A stretch of 64,000 nucleotides of DNA from contig JAAYKL010000092.1 in NCBI GenBank assembly GCA_012522445.1, positions 16,749-80,748 on the forward strand, given 5' to 3'. Under the pieces are notes generated by a model, which did not search any database, was not told where the DNA came from, and saw only the letters and a program-made list of their open reading frames with translations. Both the position numbers and the translations under genes were made by a program. How positions within the stretch are numbered: the first letter of the stretch is position 1; each line of letters begins with the position of its first letter. The stretch is from Myxococcales bacterium. Its GTDB lineage: Bacteria > Myxococcota_A > Polyangia > JAAYKL01. Of the stretch, positions 43,525 through 52,196 are shown in pieces.

Positions 43525-44649
43525 ATGATGCGCATTCTCATCGCCGAAGACTCCACCACTGTACAGCGAACGCTGGTGTCATTGCTGGCGCAGGAGCCCG
43601 GCATCGAAATCGTCGGCATCGCCAACAATGGACTCGAGGCCGTCGCCCAATGCCACCGCCTCAAGCCCGACCTGATCACAATGGACATCTTCATGCCCCA
43701 AATGAACGGGCTGGAGGCCACGAGAACCATTATGGCCGAATGCCCCACGCGCATTGTGATCATCAGCTCCATGGTGGGCTCGCGCAACATCACATTGGCG
43801 TTTGACGCCATGCGCGCCGGGGCCGTAGAGATCATCGAAAAACCCGGCGGGGTGCTCACGGGCAACTATGCCGAGGTGAAAAAAACACTGCTGAACGTCA
43901 TCCAAAAGGCCCGCGCTTCACGTCCGACAGCGCAACTGAGCTGGCTGCCCCCTCCGGCGTCGTCCTTTCCTCCCGCCCCGCTCCCCAAACTGTCCACGCC
44001 CGCGGCGAATGCACACCGCCACCAGGGAGCGCCATCTGGCACCGAAAAGTTCCGGCTGGAAAAATTTCCCACGTCCCTGATCTGCATCGGCGGCTCCACC
44101 GGTGCCCCAACCGTCATCATGGAAATACTCGCCCAGTTGCCGGCCGACTTCAGCCTCCCCATTGTCATCGCCCAGCACATCTCCCGCGGCTTTGCCAAGG
44201 GCATGACCGCCTGGCTCGACAACGCGTGTGCGCTGCCAATTCGCTTGGCCTCACCCGATGAACGCCCCGCAAAGGGAACGGTCCTCGTGGCCCCCGACGA
44301 CTGCCACACCGCGTTCAACGACGACGGGCGACTCCTGTTCCGCGCCGCCCGCAACGATGGCCACATCCCCTCCATCGACGGCCTGTTTGAAACCGCCGCC
44401 CGCACTTTTCGCGCCAAAGCCGCGGGCATCTTGCTGTCCGGCATGGGCAAGGACGGCGCCAACGGACTGTTGCAAATGCGCACCCAGGGCGGCCTCACCA
44501 TTTGCCAAAGCGAGGCCACCTCAGTGGTCTACGGCATGCCACGGGTCGCCAAAGAGCTGGGAGCTGCCCACCTGGTGCTCTCCCCCCACGAAATCGCCAC
44601 CACGCTATTGCAGCTCGACCAAATCACCCGGCGGCAACGCGCCCAGTGA
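43525..44649 (+). CDS. cheB: CheB protein-glutamate methylesterase
   Basis: A 374-residue receptor demethylase/deamidase. The N-terminal receiver has D54 in LITMDIFMPQMNG. A Pro-rich linker of about 40 residues precedes the esterase domain. The catalytic triad blocks are CIGGSTGAP (Ser), AQHISRGFAKGM (His) and LLSGMGKDGANG (Asp). With CheR it closes the adaptation loop of this system. Last gene of the operon, 19 bp after cheA. Confidence 0.95.
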   Translation: MMRILIAEDSTTVQRTLVSLLAQEPGIEIVGIANNGLEAVAQCHRLKPDLITMDIFMPQMNGLEATRTIMAECPTRIVIISSMVGSRNITLAFDAMRAGAVEIIEKPGGVLTGNYAEVKKTLLNVIQKARASRPTAQLSWLPPPASSFPPAPLPKLSTPAANAHRHQGAPSGTEKFRLEKFPTSLICIGGSTGAPTVIMEILAQLPADFSLPIVIAQHISRGFAKGMTAWLDNACALPIRLASPDERPAKGTVLVAPDDCHTAFNDDGRLLFRAARNDGHIPSIDGLFETAARTFRAKAAGILLSGMGKDGANGLLQMRTQGGLTICQSEATSVVYGMPRVAKELGAAHLVLSPHEIATTLLQLDQITRRQRAQ

Positions 44650-44655
44650 CAGCGA

Positions 44656-44675
44656 CTGGCCAACCAATCGGCCAG
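44656..44675. terminator. Stem-loop after cheB
   Basis: CTGGCC (44656-44661) pairs with GGCCAG (44670-44675) around AACCAATC, seven bases after the cheB stop and before a convergent gene. No U-tract follows, so it may be a factor-aided or 3'-protecting structure. Confidence 0.3.
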
Positions 44676-44732
44676 ACAGCCAGGGCTTCGACACGGGGCT
44701 CATCGGATGTGTGCGTTTTCGGGTGTGCGCGT

Positions 44733-45257
44733 TCAATGACGGCGAATGGTCAACCGCCGAACCGCTGGGCCATCGTCTTTGCCGCGGTGGACAAATTCCT
44801 CGAAGGAGAGGTCGTGGACAACGCTGATCTCTTCGTCGTCCAGATCGATTAAAAACGATATGCTGTGCGGCTTCTTTTGCCAGGTGGCGTCGCGTTTTTC
44901 ATTCAACCAGGTTTTGAGGGTCGAAAAATGCACGTCGGAGAATTGTGCCCGCAACTCGTTGCGGATGCTGCGCACCATCGCAAAGACCGTCACCGCATAG
45001 CGCGACGGGTACACGCCATCCTCGGGTTCGACATCGGGCCAAGGCGCAAAACTCGCTGTCAGCACCGCCAGTTTTCGCTCCTGGCGGACAAAGCGCTCAT
45101 AAGCGGACTTCACCTCGCTGGGATCGTCGCTGAAACGCAGCACCAGATCGCCAATGCAGCGGCAATCGGCGAGCTCTCGCGTCAGGTCGTCGACGTTTAC
45201 GAAGTAGGTTTGCTCCTTGCTGAGTTTCGTTTTGTGAACAACTGGCAATCTTTCCAT
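44733..45257 (-). CDS. Hypothetical protein after the che operon
   Basis: A 174-residue basic/acidic mixed soluble protein that I do not recognise. It has no signal or membrane segment. Notable parts are an N-terminal VVHKTKLSKEQTYFVNVDDL and a strongly acidic strand FLIDLDDEEISVVHDLSFEEF before an Arg-rich end (VRRLTIRRH). ATG 45257 has GAGGGAG four bases upstream. It converges on cheB, and no partner is evident. Confidence 0.68.
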   Translation of the reverse strand: MERLPVVHKTKLSKEQTYFVNVDDLTRELADCRCIGDLVLRFSDDPSEVKSAYERFVRQERKLAVLTASFAPWPDVEPEDGVYPSRYAVTVFAMVRSIRNELRAQFSDVHFSTLKTWLNEKRDATWQKKPHSISFLIDLDDEEISVVHDLSFEEFVHRGKDDGPAVRRLTIRRH

Positions 45258-45351
45258 GGCACTCCCTCTCGCAAAAAAAACAAAGCAAAATGATATAATT
45301 TCTACCGGGCGAATGCGAGCGCAGAAGTGTGACGAAATGTGGCAAGACTCT

Positions 45352-45381
45352 TTAACTGAAGTATATTCCATTCAATATAAT
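45352..45381 (+). promoter_or_regulatory. Candidate promoter of the Old Yellow Enzyme gene
   Basis: TTAACT (45352-45357), an 18-nt spacer and consensus TATAAT (45376-45381) in an AT-rich patch, about 90 nt before ATG 45479. A TAGGAT at 45467 is read as part of the ribosome-binding region, not as a -10 box, since no -35 matches it. Confidence 0.45.
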
Positions 45382-45478
45382 ACACCGTATGTAAGTCACT
45401 CTACACACTAATCCACGTCACGCATTTCTCTGTGAACAAGAACAGGACCCGGCGCAGAAATTCCGCTAGGATGGCGCC

Positions 45479-46666
45479 ATGAAAACCGCCTTTACACCAT
45501 ACACACTGGGCAACATCGAATTGCGAAACCGCTTCATCCGCGCGGGCTGTTTTGAGGGCATGGCGCAAGAGGGCCAGGTCACCGATGCGTTAATCGAACA
45601 CCACGAGGCCCTGGCGCGCGGCGGCATGGCCATGACCACCGTGGGCTATCTCTCCGCCAGCGAGGACGGCCGCGGATTTGGGCACGAGCTGTGGGCCAAT
45701 CCCGCCATCCAGCCGCGGCTGCGGCAACTCACCGACGCCGTGCACCGCCACGGCGCCCTCGCCTCGGTGCAAATCGTGCATTGTGGTTTTTTTGCCAGTC
45801 CCTGGGTGACGGGTTATCCCACCTACGGCGCCTCCAAAAAGCTCTGCCTGTTTCGCCTCTCCATTTGCCGCAAAATGACCCTCTCTGACATCCGCGAGAA
45901 GGTCGACGACTTTGTTCGCGCCGCCCAACTGGCTCGAGACAGCGGCTTCGACGCCATCGAAGTGCACGCCGGACACGGCTACTTGCTCAGCCAATTCCTC
46001 TCGCCCTGGACCAATCGCCGCGACGACGAATTTGGCGGCAGCCTCGACAACCGCCTCCGCTTTCCCGTCATGGTCATCTCCGCCCTGCGCGAGGCCCTGG
46101 GCCCCGACTTCCCCGTCCTGGTCAAAATGAACCTCGAAGACGGATTTCGCGGCGGCGTGACCCTCCCGGAGGCCGTCATCATCGCCCGCGCTTTTGCCGA
46201 CGCCGGCGCCACGGCCCTCATCCCTAGCTGCGGCTTCACCGCGCGTACGCCATTTATGATGTTGCGCGGTCGGGTGCCCGCCAAAGAGATGATCCGCAAC
46301 CAGCCCGAGTGGTTCATGCGCTTGGGCCTCATCTTCTTTCGCCGCCTGGTGGTGCGCACCTATCCCTTTTCGCCCCTGTTTCTGCTCAACGGCGCCCGGG
46401 AAATCCGCAACGCCGTATCGATTCCCGTCATTTACATCGGCGGCGTGCTGTCCGCGTCCCACATCGCCACCCTTATGGCCGAGGGCTTTCCCCTGTGCCA
46501 ACTCGGCAGGGCCACCATCGAAAACCCCAACATCGTTCAACAACTGGGCCAAAACGCCGTGCAATCCTCCGACTGCGATCAATGCAACCGCTGCGTCGCC
46601 ACCATGGATGCCCACGGCGTCTACTGCGTCACGGCCGAAGAGCGCCGCCAATCAAACGCCCGCTAA
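45479..46666 (+). CDS. Old Yellow Enzyme family NADH:flavin oxidoreductase
   Basis: A 395-residue FMN TIM-barrel oxidoreductase. Family blocks are LGNIELRNRFIRAG at the start, the substrate/FMN-binding HAGHGYLLSQFLSPWTNRRDDEFGGSLDNRLRF, and LVKMNLEDGFRGG. The FMN phosphate region is VIYIGGVLS ... QLGRATIENPN. The C-terminus has a CDQCNRCVATMD cluster like the 4Fe-4S ligands of 2,4-dienoyl-CoA reductase-type relatives. The protein stops there and lacks their FAD/NAD(P) domains. Substrate unknown. Confidence 0.88.
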   Translation: MKTAFTPYTLGNIELRNRFIRAGCFEGMAQEGQVTDALIEHHEALARGGMAMTTVGYLSASEDGRGFGHELWANPAIQPRLRQLTDAVHRHGALASVQIVHCGFFASPWVTGYPTYGASKKLCLFRLSICRKMTLSDIREKVDDFVRAAQLARDSGFDAIEVHAGHGYLLSQFLSPWTNRRDDEFGGSLDNRLRFPVMVISALREALGPDFPVLVKMNLEDGFRGGVTLPEAVIIARAFADAGATALIPSCGFTARTPFMMLRGRVPAKEMIRNQPEWFMRLGLIFFRRLVVRTYPFSPLFLLNGAREIRNAVSIPVIYIGGVLSASHIATLMAEGFPLCQLGRATIENPNIVQQLGQNAVQSSDCDQCNRCVATMDAHGVYCVTAEERRQSNAR

Positions 46667-46683
46667 TCCCGCACGCCGCAAAC

Positions 46684-46712
46684 TTGTCGCGCGCCGCGTT
46701 TGGGTCTACAAT
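46684..46712 (+). promoter_or_regulatory. Promoter of the zinc-ribbon gene, probably leaderless
   Basis: TTGTCG (46684-46689), an exact 17-nt spacer and TACAAT (46707-46712). ATG 46720 begins seven bases after the -10 box, and no Shine-Dalgarno is present. Confidence 0.6.
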
Positions 46713-46719
46713 TCCACAC

Positions 46720-47184
46720 ATGAACACGACAGGCATCAGAGAATTTCGCCTCGGAGAAACGATCATCCGGGTTTGTCCGGCATGCGGCGTGGTCAACCCG
46801 CAAGGACCGTCCAATGGCTGCCCCCACCTGCAGTTGGTGCGATTTAACGGGGTCCCCGCATCTCTCGAAACCGTATTGATGGATGTGGCGACGCTGCGCC
46901 GCGCGTATGTTGAAAAGCTCAGCTCCCTCAAACAGCGCGTGCGGGATGCCGTGCAAACCGGAGAGGGGCACATTGAGGTTCCGCGACAAATTCGCGCGCA
47001 AGATGTCGACACGCTGTACTCCAAGGCCAACGACGCCGTCTTTGCGCTGTCCAACCCCGGGATGTCATCCGCCACCCCCAAGGCCGATGCGCCGCGCGCC
47101 CGCAAAAGCGCCCCGCGCAGCAAGCCCCTCGACGACCGCCAGCTCGATCTGCTGCTCTTGGCCCACCCCAAGGGCGAGGCCTGA
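46720..47184 (+). CDS. Small zinc-ribbon-like hypothetical protein
   Basis: A 154-residue cytosolic protein. CPACG near residue 19 and a following GCPH (about residue 34) form a plausible zinc-binding knuckle. A helix (TLRRAYVEKLSSLKQRVRDAV) follows, then a flexible Ala/Pro/Lys/Arg-rich basic stretch and a short Leu-rich helix. The basic tail could bind nucleic acid (inference). No family was recognised. It is probably translated from a leaderless mRNA and ends 8 bp from the convergent RNase G gene. Confidence 0.72.
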   Translation: MNTTGIREFRLGETIIRVCPACGVVNPQGPSNGCPHLQLVRFNGVPASLETVLMDVATLRRAYVEKLSSLKQRVRDAVQTGEGHIEVPRQIRAQDVDTLYSKANDAVFALSNPGMSSATPKADAPRARKSAPRSKPLDDRQLDLLLLAHPKGEA

Positions 47185-47192
47185 CCGCGCGA

Positions 47193-48776
47193 TCACGGCT
47201 GGTTTGACTCTCGCATTATCTTTTGTTTGGCGCTGCGCACTTGCACCACGAAACTCTCGAGGTGTCGCGTCGGATCGCCCTGCAGGATAATTTTTTTCCC
47301 CACTTGTTTTTCGAGCCGCTTCAGTGAAGGGGCCAATTCGCCCTTGAACACCTCAATGACCCCCGGGTGCAGCTTGACCTCAAACTCCACCCCGTCCACC
47401 TCGTCGTAGCGGCGCTGGACCTCGCGCATAATCTCGTTGGCCACCGTCAACCGAGACAGCGTGTGCCCGGTACCGTCGCAGTACAAGCAGCGCTCGTGCA
47501 GCGTGCGGCCCAAACTCTCCCGCGTTCGTTCCCGCGTCATCTCCACCAAGGAGAAGCGCGAAATCGAGTTCACCGATGTTTTGGCCCGGTCGTTGCGCAA
47601 CACCTCCATGAGGCGGTCCATCACTTTTTTGCGGCTGGTGGGGCGATCCATGTCGATGAGATCAAGCACGATGAGGCCGCCGATGTTGCGGAAGCGCATT
47701 TGATACGCGATCTCTGCCACAGCCTCTAAGTTGGTGGCCAAGATGGTCTCCTCCTGGTCGCGCGCGCCAGCGCCGACAAAACGCCCCGTGTTGACATCCA
47801 CGGCGGTCAGCGCTTCGCCTTGATCGATGACCAGGGAGCCCCCCGAGGGCAACTCCACCACGCGCTCCAAGGCCCGCCGAATCTCCACCTCAATGCCAAA
47901 GGCGTCGTAGATGGGCTCGTCGCCCTCGTACAGGCGAACGACATCGGAACGCCCAGGCACCAAGCGCTGCAAAAAGGATCGCAACCGCGCTGCCTCGCGG
48001 GCATCATCGATAAAAATTTCGGCGATGCTGTCGTTAAAATAATCGCGCACGACGCGCAGAATTACCGAGAGTTCCTCATAGAGCAGGGTGGGTTTTTTGT
48101 GCTTCGTGTAGGCTTTTTTGGCGTCGCTCCAGGTCTCCACCAAGTAATTGGCATCTGCGGCCAAGGCCTCTTGAGAGATCTGTTGCGCCGCCGTGCGTGC
48201 GATGAGCGCACCCTTTTCGGGAGCGATCTGGCCCAAGATGGACGACAGGCGCGCGCGCTCTTTGGCGCTGTCGATTTTGCGGCTGATGCCGCCGCGATCG
48301 GAAAAGGGCATGTAGACCAAGTGGCGCCCCGGCAGCGAGACGTCCGCAGTCACCCGACATCCCTTGGTGCCGATTTGATCTTTGGACACCTGCACAGCGA
48401 TAAACTCTCCCTCGCGGATCACATCCCGGATAGAGGTTTTGGCCGACTGCCTGCCGCCTTTTTGCCGCGGTTTCGGCGCGGTGTCGCCGGTCGTGCCCTC
48501 ATCGCCTCCTTGGGGTGATTCGAATTCGGCCTCGTGTTCGTCGGGGTGCAACAGATCCGATGCGTGCAAAAAAGCGTGTTTGTCGCGGCCGATATCCACA
48601 AACGCCGCCTGCATTCCCGGCAGCACGCGTGTCACGCGACCGCGGTAAATGTTGCCCACCGCCGAACGGTGGTTTTCGCGCTCGACGAGCAGCTCGACGA
48701 TCATTCCATTTTCGATAATGGCCACGCGCGTTTCCGCCAAGTCAACGTTAATAACAATGATATTTTCTTGTGCCAT
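47193..48776 (-). CDS. rng: Ribonuclease G / E family endoribonuclease
   Basis: A 527-residue single-strand endoribonuclease acting in rRNA maturation and mRNA decay. An S1 domain at the N-terminus (GNIYRGRVTRVLPGMQAAFVDIG) is interrupted by an acidic/Lys-rich insert of about 30 residues. Catalytic Asp residues are in TAVDVNTG and LIVLDLIDM. The zinc-link is CLYCDGTG, used for dimerisation. The length and lack of a long C-terminal tail fit RNase G. GGAG lies seven bases before ATG 48776. Confidence 0.94.
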   Translation of the reverse strand: MAQENIIVINVDLAETRVAIIENGMIVELLVERENHRSAVGNIYRGRVTRVLPGMQAAFVDIGRDKHAFLHASDLLHPDEHEAEFESPQGGDEGTTGDTAPKPRQKGGRQSAKTSIRDVIREGEFIAVQVSKDQIGTKGCRVTADVSLPGRHLVYMPFSDRGGISRKIDSAKERARLSSILGQIAPEKGALIARTAAQQISQEALAADANYLVETWSDAKKAYTKHKKPTLLYEELSVILRVVRDYFNDSIAEIFIDDAREAARLRSFLQRLVPGRSDVVRLYEGDEPIYDAFGIEVEIRRALERVVELPSGGSLVIDQGEALTAVDVNTGRFVGAGARDQEETILATNLEAVAEIAYQMRFRNIGGLIVLDLIDMDRPTSRKKVMDRLMEVLRNDRAKTSVNSISRFSLVEMTRERTRESLGRTLHERCLYCDGTGHTLSRLTVANEIMREVQRRYDEVDGVEFEVKLHPGVIEVFKGELAPSLKRLEKQVGKKIILQGDPTRHLESFVVQVRSAKQKIMRESNQP

Positions 48777-48860
48777 TCATTTGCTCCGTTTCGCAGGCAA
48801 CCCGCCTCGGCAGAAGGCCAAAGCAGCATCGCCACTGCGCCATTCTTCCAGTGCTTTCAA

Positions 48861-48889
48861 TTTCCCTTTTCGGCGTTTTGCAGTATTCT
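48861..48889 (+). promoter_or_regulatory. Promoter of the sensor-diguanylate cyclase gene
   Basis: TTTCCC (48861-48866), a 17-nt spacer and TATTCT (48884-48889). The start near 48897 gives a 15-nt leader containing AAGG before ATG 48912. In-frame codons upstream of 48912 overlap the rng gene and are not used. Confidence 0.4.
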
Positions 48890-48911
48890 CGCTTACCGAA
48901 AAGGCAGCGGT

Positions 48912-51182
48912 ATGAAAACGAAAATACGCACGCGATATAGGGTCGGCATTGTCATTGATGCCGTACACGAGCTTTACCAAACAGAGGTGTGGCGTGGAAT
49001 TTACGAGGAGGCGCGCCGCCAACAAGTGGATTTGCTCACGTTCATCGCCACCTCCCAAGATGGCATCAGCCGTTTCGAGACGCATTACGACATCGTCCGC
49101 GACTTTGCCACCCATTCCGACGTCGACGGGTATATTTTGTTTTCGGGTTCCATCGCCGAACACCAAGGCACGCCCTTCTTGTCGTCGCTTAGCCAACAGC
49201 TATCACACCGCCCCCAGGTCAGCCTCTCCATGCGCCTCCCCGGCATCCCCAGCATCCTCGTCGACAACGCCGCAGGTGTGGCCGCCATTGTCGAGCACTT
49301 TGTCAACGCGCACAATTTGCAGCGCATCGCCTTTGTCGCGGGGCCTCCCGGACACGAAGAGGCCGACATCCGCTTTGCCGCGTACCAAGATGCCCTAAAG
49401 CGCCACGGCATTCCCCTGGCCACCGAGCTCATCTTTCCCGGCACGTTTTTAAAGTCTGCCGGCGCCCACGCGGTCCAAAGTCTCATCGAGAACAACATCG
49501 CGTTTGACTCCCTCATCGCAGCCAACGATGAGATGGCCTTTGGCGCCCTCGAGGAGCTGGCGAAGCGCGCCTGGCATGTCCCGGTAGAGGTGGCGGTCGC
49601 CGGCTTCGACGATGTCGCCTCCTCCGCCATGACCAAGCCCCCGCTCACCACAGTGCGCCAGCCCCTCAACCAAATGGGGACCACCGCCCTCTCCCTCCTC
49701 ATCAATCAGCTCAAGGGCATCGCGGTGGAGCCCGTACACGCGTTGCCCGCCGAGCCCACCTTTCGGCGCTCGTGCGGTTGCTTTCCCACCGAATTTTACA
49801 ATGCGCGCCCCATCTCCAAGCCCCCAGAAGAGCTCGACAAAGAGGCCCTCACCCAGCAGCTCACGCGCATCATCTTGCACATGTCCGACGAAACGCACCC
49901 CGCCTTTCCCGGTGAGGACACCATCCAAAAGTACATGCACGATCTGCTCGAAAGCCTCATCCTCAACGTGCAGCGCCCCACCATTCGCTACATCTTTTTA
50001 AACGAAATCGACATGCTGCTGTTTCGCCTCGACGCTTTTGGCAACAGCATCCAAACGATGCGCATTGTCACCAACCGCATCAACACGCAGCTCTCCGTGC
50101 TCTTCACCGAATCCGCCGACATTGCGGAGGCCGGCAACATGTTGCAACAAGCCAAGTTGCTGCTCAACGAGAGCGAGAACAACCGCAACCAAAACGCCGT
50201 GCTCAATGCGTCGCAAAAGCAGCTCCACGTGGACATCATTTGCCAACGCTTGATCAGCTCATTTGAGCAGCGGGAGCTCCTGGACACCCTCCGCACCAGC
50301 CTGCCCGAAGTGGGCATTGAGAGCTTCGCCATCGCCCTGTACGGCGATCCTTTTTTGACCGGCAAAAACTGGACATTCCCCAAGACGGCCAAGCTGCTGT
50401 TGTCGCAGGAGGGTGCAAACATCGCGCCCGCATTTCCACGAGGCGACACCACCTTTTCTGCCGAGCTCATTTTGCCCAACGGGCTGCCCACCGCCCCGCA
50501 CACCCCGCAAACCCATCTCTTCCTCCCCCTGTTCCACCGCGACGAACAGTTGGGATACCTCCTGCTGCAGTACGTCCCGGGAGCGCCCCTCTTCATGTAC
50601 GAAGAACTCCGCATTCACGTGGCCAGCGCCTTAAAGAGCGCCTTGCTCCTGCGCGAATTCAAAACCAAATCCATGCTGGATGAGCTCACTGGCGTTTACA
50701 ATCGACGCGGGTTCATGCACCAAGCCGCCGCGCAAATCCGTGCGTTTCAAGCACAAAAAAACGACGAGCTCCTTCTGCTCTATTGCGACATCAACGGCCT
50801 CAAACACGTCAACGACACCTACGGCCACCACGAAGGCGATGTCCTCATCCGCGCCGCTGCCGAAGCGCTGACCAACACATTCCGCGAAGGTGACCTCATC
50901 GCCCGCGTCGGGGGAGACGAATTTGTCATCCTGCTCCAGGCGCCGCACAACCCAACCCTCGCCAACCACGTGCTCCAGCGGCTGCGCCAGCAAGTACAAC
51001 GCGCCAATATCCAACTCGAGAAACCCTTCTCGCTCTCCATCTCTGTGGGCACGGCGCGGATCGTAAGTGGAGAAGACAGCGACATCGAAACCCTGATGCG
51101 CCTAGCTGACAACCGCATGCTGCAAAACAAGAGCGACTTTTACCAAAAGCGAGAGCGCAGCTCGGTCCCCCCTGCCCCATAA
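48912..51182 (+). CDS. LacI-type ligand sensor fused to a GGDEF diguanylate cyclase
   Basis: A 756-residue cytosolic protein. Residues about 8-295 are a LacI/GalR periplasmic-binding-like sugar-sensor fold (RVGIVIDAVHELYQTEVWRGIYEEA ... ANDEMAFGALEEL ... VAGFDDVASS) without the usual N-terminal helix-turn-helix. A helical middle region and a GAF-like segment (about 430-590) follow. The GGDEF domain is active-looking: GGDEF 667-671, with the RxxD inhibitory site (REGD) five residues upstream. Cyclic-di-GMP synthesis controlled by a small ligand is the likely role. No signal peptide is present, so the sensor is intracellular. Confidence 0.9.
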   Translation: MKTKIRTRYRVGIVIDAVHELYQTEVWRGIYEEARRQQVDLLTFIATSQDGISRFETHYDIVRDFATHSDVDGYILFSGSIAEHQGTPFLSSLSQQLSHRPQVSLSMRLPGIPSILVDNAAGVAAIVEHFVNAHNLQRIAFVAGPPGHEEADIRFAAYQDALKRHGIPLATELIFPGTFLKSAGAHAVQSLIENNIAFDSLIAANDEMAFGALEELAKRAWHVPVEVAVAGFDDVASSAMTKPPLTTVRQPLNQMGTTALSLLINQLKGIAVEPVHALPAEPTFRRSCGCFPTEFYNARPISKPPEELDKEALTQQLTRIILHMSDETHPAFPGEDTIQKYMHDLLESLILNVQRPTIRYIFLNEIDMLLFRLDAFGNSIQTMRIVTNRINTQLSVLFTESADIAEAGNMLQQAKLLLNESENNRNQNAVLNASQKQLHVDIICQRLISSFEQRELLDTLRTSLPEVGIESFAIALYGDPFLTGKNWTFPKTAKLLLSQEGANIAPAFPRGDTTFSAELILPNGLPTAPHTPQTHLFLPLFHRDEQLGYLLLQYVPGAPLFMYEELRIHVASALKSALLLREFKTKSMLDELTGVYNRRGFMHQAAAQIRAFQAQKNDELLLLYCDINGLKHVNDTYGHHEGDVLIRAAAEALTNTFREGDLIARVGGDEFVILLQAPHNPTLANHVLQRLRQQVQRANIQLEKPFSLSISVGTARIVSGEDSDIETLMRLADNRMLQNKSDFYQKRERSSVPPAP

Positions 51183-51266
51183 CGCTGCGGAGCGGCCCAG
51201 CGCCGAACCCAACAAAAAAAACGAACGAGAGAAATGCGATAAAATGGATGGGATGCGATGCGGGCG

Positions 51267-52007
51267 CTATTCGGCGTCAGCGTCAGCAGCGGCGGCGGCG
51301 AGGGCGTCGGCTGAGGGCAGTGATGTGAACAACGCTGAGGCGCGCGTCTTGCCCTTGATGCTGCCTTTCAATTGGGGCGACAGGCGGCCCTTGGCCTCGC
51401 GGGTCAACACCACCTTGGCCGAACAGGTTTGCGCTTCCTTGCCGCTCTTCAGGTCGAAGGCATCGGCGGACACGGTGTGGTGGCCGTTGTCGACAACGCT
51501 TTTTCCCAATGTGTCTGGGTAGTCCCAAAAGCACTCGCTTTCAATGAGCAGGTTGAGCTTGTCGCCGGTGCCGTTGTCTTTCCAGGTGACGTCAAAAGCG
51601 TCGTCGCGCGCGATGTCGACGGACTTGGGAGAGAGGAGCGAGATGGGCTCCGGCATGTTGGTGATGGTGCTCTCGTACGGGGACTCTCCCTTGCGATCAA
51701 ATACGAATGCGTAGGTGTCGGCCACATCGACGGTGGCTTTGTAACGCGCGGGATTGGAGCCGCTCTTTTTCAATTGAACGCCGTTCATCAACACAACGTC
51801 GCCACACGTAAGCCGGACGTTGGTGCCCCCCGGCTTGTTGCCCACCCAGAAGACGGCCTCGGCCTTGGCAGAAGAAGCGGTTTCGACGACTTCGTACTCG
51901 ACGTAAATACCTTCCGTCTTGATGTTGCATGAATCTTCTTGCGGAAAACAGGCCGCGGCCAGGAAAAGAACGACGCCCAAAGAGAGATAACTAAGTTTGT
52001 GTTTCAT
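51267..52007 (-). CDS. Lipoprotein of unknown function
   Basis: A 246-residue lipoprotein with signal peptide and lipobox LFLAAAC. The mature protein is beta-rich, with Ig-like strands (DDAFDVTWKDNGTGDKLNLLIES) and several Cys residues (about six, including CNIK, LTCGD, ECFW and QTCSAK) that could pair. The C-terminus is Ala/Asp-rich. GGAGG four bases before ATG 52007 sets the start. No neighbour suggests a function. Confidence 0.75.
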   Translation of the reverse strand: MKHKLSYLSLGVVLFLAAACFPQEDSCNIKTEGIYVEYEVVETASSAKAEAVFWVGNKPGGTNVRLTCGDVVLMNGVQLKKSGSNPARYKATVDVADTYAFVFDRKGESPYESTITNMPEPISLLSPKSVDIARDDAFDVTWKDNGTGDKLNLLIESECFWDYPDTLGKSVVDNGHHTVSADAFDLKSGKEAQTCSAKVVLTREAKGRLSPQLKGSIKGKTRASALFTSLPSADALAAAAADADAE

Positions 52008-52196
52008 AACGCCTCCCATTTCGCTTCCGGTGCACAGCGCACCGGGCAGGTAGTACACAAGCCATTTTGACACCACAACGCGCCGCGTTGTTCAATAATG
52101 ATTATCTCCATTGGCATTCTCCATTCAAATCATCTTTTTTTGCTGCGGTTCGACCAATGAACCGTGCTACTGTGCTGGGTTTGGTAGGTGCGCAAT

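Noticed and set aside
45467..45479. A fourth leaderless start at the Old Yellow Enzyme gene
   Set aside because: TAGGAT lies six bases before the ATG but has no -35 partner and can serve as a ribosome-binding AGGA. A better promoter lies at 45352-45381.
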